From JBMNFB01 sp050949085 (GTDB lineage Bacteria > Bacillota > UBA994 > UBA5500), in contig JBMNFB010000001.1 of assembly GCA_050949085.1 (NCBI GenBank), forward strand, positions 248,001 through 312,000: DNA of 64,000 nt. Direction: 5' to 3'. How positions within the stretch are numbered: position 1 is the first letter of the stretch; the number at the start of each line of letters is the position of its first letter. The position numbers and the translations under genes are program-made. This document shows, one piece after another, positions 17,044-24,088 of this stretch. Under the pieces are notes generated by a model. The model made no database searches. It saw only the letters and a program-made list of their open reading frames with translations, and was not told where the DNA came from.

Positions 17044-17395
17044 CCGATCCATCGGCCGTGTGGGAGAAGCGGAAGCCTTGCGCTACCTGGAGCAGCAGGG
17101 CTATCGTCTTGTGGAACGCAACTTCTACACCCGGTTTAGTGAGCTGGATCTGATCTGCCGACAGGGCGGAACTCTTGTCTTTGTGGAAGTGAAAGCGCGC
17201 ACCAGTCATGCATTTGGGACTCCCGAGGAAGCCATCACCCCAGGCAAGATCAGGAGGTTGCGCCAGGGCATCGCCCTCTATCTGGCCGAGCGCCAGCCTC
17301 GCTACAGCCGCATTCAGCTGGATGCCGTCGCCGTGGATCTGGCACCGGGTAGCCTGGCGGTGCGGGACGTTCGCCATTATCCGAACATCGGCTAG
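17036..17395 (+). CDS. yraN: YraN (UPF0102) predicted endonuclease-like protein
   Basis: A 119-residue protein with the UPF0102 features: GRVGEAEALRYLEQQGY, then the nuclease-like core ELDLICRQGGTLVFVEVKARTSHAFGTPEEAI. The E-D-ExK pattern is that of Holliday-junction resolvase folds, but no activity is established. It follows rnhB in overlap, a conserved arrangement; comM and dprA usually come next, but here the order is broken by the accessory region. Confidence 0.92.
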   Translation: MHNRSIGRVGEAEALRYLEQQGYRLVERNFYTRFSELDLICRQGGTLVFVEVKARTSHAFGTPEEAITPGKIRRLRQGIALYLAERQPRYSRIQLDAVAVDLAPGSLAVRDVRHYPNIG

Positions 17396-17477
17396 AGTCG
17401 TTTCGTACATTCCGACCTGCACCTGCATATACATAGTACAAAACTCCGGAGGGGACCCGGGGGGAGGGTGTAGGGGA

Positions 17478-17651
17478 ATGAGAAGATTACGCAGACATGG
17501 TTCACTGAGTGACTTTTTGAACCGAGCTTCCTTTTGGGCCCTGCTCGCCATCATCGTTCTGGAGATGATCCGCCTGATTTTTCGACCGTCCGGCATCGAT
17601 GCCATCATCCTGGTCCTGAGCATGCTCGTCTTCCTCAGCACCGTCAGGTGA
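17478..17651 (+). CDS. Small hypothetical membrane protein (57 aa)
   Basis: An ATG at 17478 with GGGGGGAGG 10 to 18 bases upstream opens a 57-codon frame. The protein has a basic N-terminus (MRRLRRHGSL) and two hydrophobic stretches, WALLAIIVLEMIRLIF and AIILVLSMLVFLSTV, so it is probably a two-pass membrane peptide. No family recognised. It stops 2 bases before the REP-like element at 17654. The good ribosome site and membrane pattern support it, but no other evidence does. Confidence 0.5.
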   Translation: MRRLRRHGSLSDFLNRASFWALLAIIVLEMIRLIFRPSGIDAIILVLSMLVFLSTVR

Positions 17652-17653
17652 AA

Positions 17654-17844
17654 TGAACGTTGGGGACGGTTGTGAGCGTTCACGTTAGCTCGCCCGTTCC
17701 TGTCGTGAGAAGAGCATCTCGTGCCACCCGCGCGGAAAAGAACATAGCGATAGCCCGGCGGCACTTGCCGCGGGGTCTATTTTTTTCCTGTTGGGGCATG
17801 GGGTTTACATAAAAATGAACGCTCAGAACCGTCCCCAACGTTCA
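17654..17844. mobile_element. REP/MITE-like element with 29-bp terminal inverted repeats
   Basis: The 29 bases at 17654-17682 reappear as the reverse complement at 17816-17844 with a single mismatch; each holds a GGGGACGG core and begins TGAACGTT. The 191-bp element contains no ORF, and a third GGGGACGG core lies just outside at 17863-17870. GGGGACGG-type palindromes of this kind are commonly dispersed REP sequences mobilised by IS200-like (RAYT) transposases, but no such gene is in the window. No clear target duplication is visible. Confidence 0.6.
17754..17786 (+). terminator. Intrinsic terminator inside the REP-like element
   Basis: CCCGGCGGCA (17754-17763) and TGCCGCGGGG (17766-17775) pair with one mismatch across a CT loop and are followed by seven Ts at 17780-17786. 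It would stop transcription from yraN before pepF. Confidence 0.6.
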
Positions 17845-17917
17845 CGAGAATTCGTTTTCGCTGGGGACGGGAATGCGGTAGAATGGAGGAGAATGAATAT
17901 TCAGGGGGTGTAGCGAG

Positions 17918-19693
17918 ATGTTTAAGGATTTGAAGCAGACCTGGGATCTGGATGCCTTCTTCCCGGGCGGCAGCCAGTCACCGCAGTTTGCGGCGTTTCT
18001 GGAAGCCCTGGAAGGCGACGTGCAGGCGCTGGCGGCAAGAGCAGCGCAGCCGATCGCCGGGCAGGAGGCCTGGGCAGCCATTATCGACGAGATGCAGGAT
18101 GTGGGAGCGCGCCTGCGCCAGGCCAGCGCCTTTGTCTCCTGCCTCAATGCACAGAACGTCAGAGACCGGCAGGCGCAGGCGCTGAACGGCAGAGTCAGGC
18201 AGCTGGCAGCCGTTAACGCCTCGGTGATGACCACCCTGGATCAGCAGCTGGTGGAGATGCCGGAGCAGGCGTGGAACACGCTGCTGGGTAGCGAGAAGTT
18301 CCAGCCGCTGGCCTTCAACCTGAGCGAGCGCCGCACTCGGGCGCAGGAAATGCTGCCGCCGGAGCAGGAGAAGCTGGTTAACAGCCTGGCGGTGGATGGC
18401 TATCAGGGCTGGTCAGATCTCTATAACCAGGTGTCCGGGCAGCTGACCGTCCCGGTTGAGGAAAACGGCAAGGTGTTAAGGCTCTCCGCCGGCCAGGCGG
18501 CCAACCGCATGTCCCACTCCGACCGGGCGGTGCGGCAGCAGGTGTTTGAGAACTGGGAAGAAGCCTGGGCCAGCGTTGCTGACGCTTGCGCCCTGGCGCT
18601 GAACCACCTGGCTGGATTTCGCCTCAACCTCTATGCGCACCGCGGTTGGGATTCTGTCCTCCAGGAGCCGCTGGAGATCAACCGGATGACGGCCGCCACC
18701 CTGGACGCGATGTGGGGCGCGGTGGACAGTCGCAAGGACAGGCTGGTTACATACCTAAGGCGCCGCCAGGAGCTGCTAGGCCTGGATGGGTTGAGTTGGC
18801 ATGACCTGGGGGCACCTATTGGCAGTTCGGGCACCCGTCTCACCTATGACGCAGCGGCCGAGTTTATCGTTCAGCAGTTTGCGAAGTTCAACCCCGCCCT
18901 GGCCGAGTTTGCCACCAAGGCCTTCCAGGATCGCTGGATTGAAGCCGAGGATCGGCCCGGGAAGAGAGCCGGCGGGTTCTGCACCAGCTTCCCGGTCAGC
19001 AAGCAGTCGCGCATCTTTGTCACTTTCTCCGGAACCATGGGCAATCTGGCCACCCTGGCCCATGAACTAGGGCATGGTTATCACCAGAGTCTGATGGGCG
19101 AGCTGCCCTACCTGACGCAGCGCTATGCGATGAATGTGGCTGAGACGGCCTCCACGTTCGCTGAACTGCTGGTGGCCGACGCGGCGCTGCAGCATGCCGC
19201 CGACGAGACGGAGCGCATCGCCCTCATGGACGATAAGCTGCAGCGGGCCGTCTCCCTGACGATGAACATCCAGTCGCGCTTCCTGTTTGAAACGCGTTTC
19301 TACGAGGAGCGGCGCCGGGGCATGGTGCCCGTCGCCCGCCTGAACGAGCTGATGGAGCAGGCGCAGCGGGATGCCTATGCCAACGCCCTGGTCGAGTACC
19401 ATCCGCATTTCTGGGCATCGAAGCTCCACTTCTATAACACCGGCGTGCCGTTCTACAACTTCCCCTACACGTTTGGCTACCTCTTCAGCTCCGGTGTCTA
19501 TCAGCGGGCGGTGGAAGAGGGCCCGGCCTTCCGGGAGAAGTATGATGCGCTGCTGCGCGACACGGGGCGGCTGCGCGTCGAGGATCTTGCCCAGCGTCAC
19601 CTCGGCGTCGACCTCACCCAGCCCGAGTTCTGGCAGGGTGCTCTGGACTTCGCCCTGGCCGATCTGGATGAGTTCCTGCGCCTGACCAGGTAA
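17918..19693 (+). CDS. pepF: Oligoendopeptidase F-type M3 metallopeptidase
   Basis: A cytoplasmic zinc peptidase that degrades short peptides. The 591-residue length and domain order match the PepF/M3B group: a long helical N-terminal region and then the zinc site HELGH at residues 382-386, with the third ligand Glu409 in ETASTFAE. FCTSFP upstream and YFNF-type substrate loops (YNFPYTFGYLFSSGVY) near the C-terminus are also typical. No signal peptide. A possible TAGAAT -10 lies at 17879-17884, just outside the REP-like element. The gene stands alone between that element and a terminator. Confidence 0.93.
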   Translation: MFKDLKQTWDLDAFFPGGSQSPQFAAFLEALEGDVQALAARAAQPIAGQEAWAAIIDEMQDVGARLRQASAFVSCLNAQNVRDRQAQALNGRVRQLAAVNASVMTTLDQQLVEMPEQAWNTLLGSEKFQPLAFNLSERRTRAQEMLPPEQEKLVNSLAVDGYQGWSDLYNQVSGQLTVPVEENGKVLRLSAGQAANRMSHSDRAVRQQVFENWEEAWASVADACALALNHLAGFRLNLYAHRGWDSVLQEPLEINRMTAATLDAMWGAVDSRKDRLVTYLRRRQELLGLDGLSWHDLGAPIGSSGTRLTYDAAAEFIVQQFAKFNPALAEFATKAFQDRWIEAEDRPGKRAGGFCTSFPVSKQSRIFVTFSGTMGNLATLAHELGHGYHQSLMGELPYLTQRYAMNVAETASTFAELLVADAALQHAADETERIALMDDKLQRAVSLTMNIQSRFLFETRFYEERRRGMVPVARLNELMEQAQRDAYANALVEYHPHFWASKLHFYNTGVPFYNFPYTFGYLFSSGVYQRAVEEGPAFREKYDALLRDTGRLRVEDLAQRHLGVDLTQPEFWQGALDFALADLDEFLRLTR

Positions 19694-19813
19694 GCGCGGC
19701 GAGGCATTGCCGTATCTGAGACAAGGAAGGCTAACGGGACAGAAGCTCTATCCTTCGCTGATCTTATTGAGCTCGACGATGAGGAGGAGGACGATCTCCC
19801 CTTTAACTGCTGA
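19694..19813 (+). other. Open in-frame acidic tail after the pepF stop
   Basis: The frame directly after the pepF TAA stays open for 39 codons, with no ATG, GTG or TTG start, and ends in the protein-like, very acidic IELDDEEEDDLPFNC. It may be the remnant of another gene's 3' end. Translation is not supported by a ribosome site. Nothing else was seen in the 361-base gap except the terminator and MerR promoter listed separately. Confidence 0.3.
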
Positions 19814-19843
19814 TCGGTCTTGATATGCTGAAACAACCAGAGT

Positions 19844-19881
19844 CTCCTGCACCACGTCAGCGCGTGGCGCGGGAGGCTTTT
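19844..19881 (+). terminator. Intrinsic terminator upstream of the MerR gene
   Basis: A 13-base stem, 19844-19856 (CTCCTGCACCACG) with 19863-19875 (CGTGGCGCGGGAG), has one mismatch and one wobble and a 6-base loop. It is followed by GCTTTTC. Confidence 0.7.
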
Positions 19882-20000
19882 CGCTGTGGCCACCCGAGTG
19901 CTGACGTTTTCTTCCCCGTCAAGAGCACCTGCCGAGAGGTGTGGAGCGCAGGCGGCGCGAGACTTTCTGCCTCTTTGATCAAAATCGGCGTAACGGGTGG

Positions 20001-20031
20001 TTGACATTTACGTAACGTCAAGGTGTAGGAT
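20001..20031 (+). promoter_or_regulatory. MerR-type promoter/operator with 19-bp spacer
   Basis: TTGACA (20001-20006) and TAGGAT (20026-20031) are separated by 19 bases, the over-long spacer that MerR-family activators untwist. The dyad TTGAC...GTCAA (20001-20005 and 20017-20021, around a central TACGTA at 20009-20014) lies between them. It sits 24 bases before the MerR-TipAS gene, so autoregulation is likely. Confidence 0.85.
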
Positions 20032-20054
20032 TAGTCACAGAAGGGGGCGATGGT

Positions 20055-20822
20055 ATGGAGTATACAGTTCAGAAGCTGGCGCGACTGGCCGGGGTGAGCT
20101 CGCGCACGCTGCGCTATTACGATGAGATTGGCCTGCTCAAGCCAGCGCGAATCAACTCTGCGGGCTACCGCATCTATGGCCGGGCAGAGGTCAATCGCCT
20201 GCAGCAGATCATGTTCTATCGCGAGCTGGGCGTGGATCTCCAGCGCATCAAAGCGATCATCGATTCGCCAGCCTTCGATAGCACTCAGGCGCTGCGCGAG
20301 CATCGCCAGCAGTTGCTGGCGCAACGAGCTCGCCTCGACGTCCTGATCTGCAATGTAGAAAAAACCATCGCGCACATGGAAGGGGGAAGGACGATGAGTG
20401 ATCAGGAGAAGTTTGCAGGTTTCAAGAAGAAGCTGATCGAGGACAACGAGAAAAAGTTCGGCCAGGAAGCCAGGGCCAGGTGGGGCGAAGAGGCAGTGGA
20501 GCGCAGCAATCGCACCCTCCTGGACATGACGGAAGAGCAATATGCCAGGCAGCAACAACTGGCTGAGCAGGTGATGGAGACGCTGAAAGCGGCTTTCGCC
20601 AATGGTGATCCGGCCGGTGAGCTGGGGCAGAAGGCAGCTGACTTGCATCGCCAGTGGCTCACCGCGATGTGGAGCGGCGGCTACGACAAGGAGGCCCATG
20701 CGGGGCTGGCGCGGATGTACGTGGAGGACGAGCGGTTCAGGGCGTTCTATGATCGCGATCAGCCTGGACTGGCCGAGTTCCTGCGGGATGCAATTCTGAT
20801 CTACACCGGCGTGAAGGAATAG
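20055..20822 (+). CDS. MerR-family regulator with TipAS drug-sensing domain
   Basis: A 255-residue two-domain regulator. Residues 1-70 are the MerR winged helix, QKLARLAGVSSRTLRYYDEIGLLKP and GYRIYGRAEVNRLQQI; a dimerisation coiled coil follows to about 115. The C-terminal half (from about 130) matches the TipAS antibiotic-recognition fold: helical, with the conserved pattern of TipAL/Mta/SkgA, for example MWSGGYDKEAHAGLARMYVEDERFRAFYD. Known relatives bind thiopeptides or other amphipathic drugs and activate their own and efflux promoters. Its promoter has the classic 19-bp spacer. The MATE gene at 25.7 kb is a conceivable but unproven target. Confidence 0.92.
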   Translation: MEYTVQKLARLAGVSSRTLRYYDEIGLLKPARINSAGYRIYGRAEVNRLQQIMFYRELGVDLQRIKAIIDSPAFDSTQALREHRQQLLAQRARLDVLICNVEKTIAHMEGGRTMSDQEKFAGFKKKLIEDNEKKFGQEARARWGEEAVERSNRTLLDMTEEQYARQQQLAEQVMETLKAAFANGDPAGELGQKAADLHRQWLTAMWSGGYDKEAHAGLARMYVEDERFRAFYDRDQPGLAEFLRDAILIYTGVKE

Positions 20823-20839
20823 TTCTATTGCGACCAATT

Positions 20840-20869
20840 AGGTGATGGCCATTCCTCTGGCCATCGCCT
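20840..20869 (+). terminator. Hairpin after the MerR gene
   Basis: AGGTGATGGCCA (20840-20851) pairs with TGGCCATCGCCT (20858-20869) with one G-T wobble and a 6-base loop. There is no T-tract on the plus strand. Confidence 0.55.
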
Positions 20870-20901
20870 GATTGATCATCTGTGCTGGGGGCATTCTCCT
20901 G

Positions 20902-21226
20902 CTACCACGCGGTACGAGCCAGTTTGATGATCTGATACTGCAGATTGCTCAGGTTTAGCATTGGGTAACGGTCGATGTCGCAGTCGGCCGCCATGCAGGT
21001 TTCGTAGCCGCAGCAGTTCTCCGACAGCTGGCGCAGGAAACGATAGATCTCTGCCGGGTAGTAGCAGTGGCTGATCTCTGCTGCAGGAATGTCAGGCAGG
21101 GCGGTGAAGGTACCTCCGTGGCAAAAATTCTCACCCTGGTGATATGCTTGGGGAGGTAGGGCATAGAACGTGCACAGCTGCTCACCCGGGTTCTAGACAG
21201 GACGCCGGAGGCATAAACATGGGCGA
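20902..21226 (-). pseudogene. Frameshifted Cys-rich small protein gene
   Basis: On the minus strand 97 codons are open from 21192 down to a TAG at 20902-20904, encoding a protein-like, Cys-rich sequence with FCHGGTFTALPDIP, ISHCYYPAEIYRFLRQLS and NCCGYETCMAADCDIDRYP. The frame has no start codon, as a TAG precedes it at 21193-21195. An upstream ATG at 21226 reads MFMPPASCLEPG in the neighbouring frame and would join exactly if one G of the GGG near 21188 were absent. It is thus probably a one-base frameshift, either real decay or a sequence error. No family recognised; no clear ribosome site precedes the ATG. Confidence 0.45.
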
Positions 21227-21271
21227 ATTACGGCCGCGGATGCAGCCACAGCGTGAGGGGAGGGGAGGACG

Positions 21272-22219
21272 ATGATCATCAGCGCCAGCCGGAGAACAGA
21301 TATCCCGGCTTTCTTCAGTGAGTGGTTTATGCAGCGGGTGCGGGAAGGCCACTGCACAGTGGTTAATCCCTATAACCGCAGGCAGGTCAGCTATGTCTCG
21401 CTGGACCCGGCCGATGTTGACGTGATCGCCTTCTGGACCAAGAATCCCTTGCCGCTGCTGAGCTCCCTCCCGGAACTGGAGCAGCGGGGGTTGCGCTACT
21501 TCTTCAGCTACACGCTGAACGGCTATCCACGCCTGCTTGAACCAGGGTTGCCCCGGCTGGAGCATTGCCTTAGTACGTTCCATCGCCTGGCGGAAATGAT
21601 TGGGCCGGAGCGGGTGATCTGGCGCTATGACCCCATCATCCTCAGCAACGTGACCAGCGTCGGCTATCATCTGGAACAGTTTGAGTGCCTGGTTCGCGCT
21701 CTCTACGGCAGCACTAGCCGGGTGATCATCAGCATCGTCGATGGCTATCGCAAGGCGGCTTACAGCTTCCGGCGCCTGGCGGAGCAGAGAACTGTGGTCG
21801 ATGAGAATCCACCCTTGGCCACGGTCGGCGAGCTGGTCAGCTCCCTGGCCCAGATTGCGCAGGACAATGGCCTGCAGATCCAGAGCTGTGCGGAGGTGCT
21901 GGATCTGACGCCCTACGGCGTCGCTCCCGGCAAATGCATCGATGATGCGTACATCAGGGATGTCTTTGGCATCGATGTCACCCGGCAGAAGGACGGGAAC
22001 CAGCGAGCGGAGTGCGGCTGCGTGGTCAGCAAGGATATCGGGATGTATGATACCTGCCTGCATGGGTGTGCGTACTGCTATGCCGGAACGCTCCAGGCCG
22101 GAAAGCGAAATCGGCAGTTTCATCATCCTGATTCGCCCTCGCTATTGGGCCGGTTTGATGCTGATCAACCTTCAGGGGCTAACCGGGAGAAGGCGGTGCA
22201 GCTGAAGCTGTTCGAATGA
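21272..22219 (+). CDS. DUF1848 radical-SAM-like protein
   Basis: A 315-residue protein opening MIISASRRTDIPAFFSEWF and containing FWTKNP, RVIWRYDPI and the C-terminal cysteine motif CLHGCAYCYA, spaced CxxxCxxC. These mark the DUF1848 family, whose Cys triplet resembles the iron-sulphur site of radical SAM enzymes but is placed at the C-terminus. A further pair, CGC at about residue 249, is nearby. Reaction unknown. The start has GGGGAGGGGAGG upstream. It is divergent from the broken Cys-rich gene, which may be a former partner. Confidence 0.88.
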   Translation: MIISASRRTDIPAFFSEWFMQRVREGHCTVVNPYNRRQVSYVSLDPADVDVIAFWTKNPLPLLSSLPELEQRGLRYFFSYTLNGYPRLLEPGLPRLEHCLSTFHRLAEMIGPERVIWRYDPIILSNVTSVGYHLEQFECLVRALYGSTSRVIISIVDGYRKAAYSFRRLAEQRTVVDENPPLATVGELVSSLAQIAQDNGLQIQSCAEVLDLTPYGVAPGKCIDDAYIRDVFGIDVTRQKDGNQRAECGCVVSKDIGMYDTCLHGCAYCYAGTLQAGKRNRQFHHPDSPSLLGRFDADQPSGANREKAVQLKLFE

Positions 22220-22327
22220 CCTTGCCCTGATGGCCCCCTGATCATCACGCCTGACGATCTGGATATCCTGGTGCTGGACACGACCCAGATTCATGTGGAG
22301 GCAATAGTGCGCTACCTGCTAGGTTGA
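22220..22327 (+). other. In-frame open tail after the DUF1848 stop
   Basis: The 36 codons directly after the DUF1848 TGA stay open in the same frame and read as a plausible C-terminal peptide (PDDLDILVLDTTQIHVEAI, then VRYLLG), ending at TGA 22325-22327. No start codon or ribosome site suits it as a separate gene, so it looks like the decayed end of another protein. Confidence 0.3.
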
Positions 22328-22358
22328 GCCTCGAGCATAGTCAGTCTCAGACAAACTA

Positions 22359-22379
22359 ACCCTCCTGCATCAGGAGGGT
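22359..22379. terminator. Bidirectional terminator between DUF1848 and comM
   Basis: ACCCTCCTG (22359-22367), loop CAT, CAGGAGGGT (22371-22379): a perfect 9-bp stem. On the minus strand it is followed by TAGTTTGTCT, so it best serves comM; plus-strand transcripts may also stop. Confidence 0.75.
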
Positions 22380-22401
22380 AATCTATTCGGCTAGGCTTCC
22401 C

Positions 22402-23937
22402 TTACCCCAGCAACCCCTGTCGGTCATAGGCCCGATAACTCAGTGCCTCGGCCACGTGTTCGCTCCTGACCTGAGCGCTGGCGGCCAGGTCGGCGATTGT
22501 CCGGGCGACCTTGAGAATGCGCTCGTAGGCGCGGGCCGAAAGCTGCAGGCGGCTGAAGGCTGACTGCAGGAGCTGGTTCGCCTCGGGATGCAGGTTGACC
22601 GTCTTCCGCAACAGGCGGGTATTCATAGCCGCGTTGCTGTGGATCCGTTGTCCCCGAAAACGTTCCTGCTGAATCTGCCGGGCGCTCTCTACACGCTGAC
22701 GGATCTCGGCTGAGGTCTCGCCGTCGCGGGGCCCGACCATCTCCTTATATTCCACCCGCGGCACACTGATCTGCAAGTCGATGCGATCCAGCAGCGGGCC
22801 TGAAATGCGCCCCAGATAGCGGCGAATTTCAGTATCAGAACATGTACATTCCCGCAACGGGTCGCCGAAAAAGCCACAAGGGCATGGATTCATTGCTGCA
22901 ACTAACATGAAGCGACTCGGGTAGGTGAGGCTGGCCTGAGCACGGGAGATGTAGACCTTCCCATCCTCCAGCGGCTGGCGCAGTTGCTCCAGCACGCGTT
23001 TGGGGAACTCGGGCAGCTCGTCCAGGAAAAGGACGCCGTTATGGGCAAGGCTGACCTGACCGGGTTTGGGAATGCGGCCGCCGCCGATGAGGCCGGCATA
23101 GGAGATGCTGTGGTGCGGTGCACAGAATGGCCGCTGGCTGATCAAGCCAGAGCGGCCCTGCAGCAGCCCACTCACGCTGTAGATTTTCGTGACTTCCAGC
23201 GCCTCTTCCGTCGTCATGCCAGGCAGGATGGTCGGCAGCTGGCGCGCCAGCAGTGTCTTGCCTGAGCCAGGGGGACCCACCATCAGCAGGTTGTGGCCGC
23301 CGGCAGCGGCGATCTCCAACGCTCGCTTGGCGACACTCTGGCCGCGGATATCGCTGAAATCGAGATCAGCCTCTCTCATCCCGGTAGCCGCGATCTGTTG
23401 CTGGGCAGCCGGGTCGATGATGACGCCTTCCTCGCGCAGAAAGCAGCATAGTGTCAGGAGATCGCTCACCGGATAGACTTCGATACCATCCACCAGGACA
23501 GCCTCGTTGACGTTTTCCTCGGGTACGAAAAGCCGCCGGATCCCCCGTTCCCGGGCCATGAGGGCCACAGGGAGGATGCCGGGCACCGGCCGCACCCGGC
23601 CATCCAGGGATAGCTCGCCGATAAAGATGCTGTCCTGCGCAGCGTCCGGCGGCAGCTGTTCGTCGGCGATCAGGAGGCCGAGAGCGATGGGCAGATCAAA
23701 GCCGGAACCTTCCTTGCGCAAGTCGGCCGGCGCCAGGTTGACGGTGATGCGTCGACCAGGGAACGCCCCCTCGCTATTCTTCAGCGCGGCCCGTACCCGC
23801 TCCTTGGCCTCCTTGACTGCCGTATCCGGCAGCCCGACCACCTCGTAAGCCGGCAAGCCGTTGCTGAGATCCACTTCCACCTGCACCGGATAAGCGTCCA
23901 CTCCCAGAACGGAAGCGCTGAGCAGTTTGGCAAACAT
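22402..23937 (-). CDS. comM: YifB/ComM family Mg-chelatase-like AAA+ ATPase
   Basis: A 511-residue protein with an N-terminal Lon-substrate-like domain (ends near residue 170; VGLPDTAVKEAKERVRAAL and FIGELSLDG). A central Mg-chelatase AAA+ module follows, with Walker A GPPGSGKTLLA, Walker B GVLFLDELPEF and the zinc-like insertion NPCPCGFFGDPLRECTCS. The ComM C-terminal domain ends the protein. In Haemophilus and Vibrio ComM is a hexameric helicase that extends branch migration during natural transformation. It normally lies between yraN and dprA on the same strand; here it is inverted and separated from both. Confidence 0.93.
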   Translation of the reverse strand: MFAKLLSASVLGVDAYPVQVEVDLSNGLPAYEVVGLPDTAVKEAKERVRAALKNSEGAFPGRRITVNLAPADLRKEGSGFDLPIALGLLIADEQLPPDAAQDSIFIGELSLDGRVRPVPGILPVALMARERGIRRLFVPEENVNEAVLVDGIEVYPVSDLLTLCCFLREEGVIIDPAAQQQIAATGMREADLDFSDIRGQSVAKRALEIAAAGGHNLLMVGPPGSGKTLLARQLPTILPGMTTEEALEVTKIYSVSGLLQGRSGLISQRPFCAPHHSISYAGLIGGGRIPKPGQVSLAHNGVLFLDELPEFPKRVLEQLRQPLEDGKVYISRAQASLTYPSRFMLVAAMNPCPCGFFGDPLRECTCSDTEIRRYLGRISGPLLDRIDLQISVPRVEYKEMVGPRDGETSAEIRQRVESARQIQQERFRGQRIHSNAAMNTRLLRKTVNLHPEANQLLQSAFSRLQLSARAYERILKVARTIADLAASAQVRSEHVAEALSYRAYDRQGLLG

Positions 23938-24088
23938 CGCTGCACCTCTTTCCGCATCGTACCATCCAGCAGCTACCTATAGCTAACGCCCTGGCCCCCT
24001 GTAAATGCGGCCAGTTCGTTCCCTCGCCAGAACATACGTTCTGCATGCGCGGCGCAATTCCTGCCAATGGTCGCCAGATCCTTTCCAG

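Noticed and set aside
20955..21185. 76-codon minus-strand ORF from GTG 21185
   Set aside because: Lies in another frame of the Cys-rich relic; its translation (Thr/Ser/Arg rich) is not protein-like, whereas the neighbouring frame is.
22214..22260. Selenocysteine read-through of the DUF1848 TGA
   Set aside because: No convincing SECIS-like hairpin at the required distance and the protein is complete by family length before the TGA.
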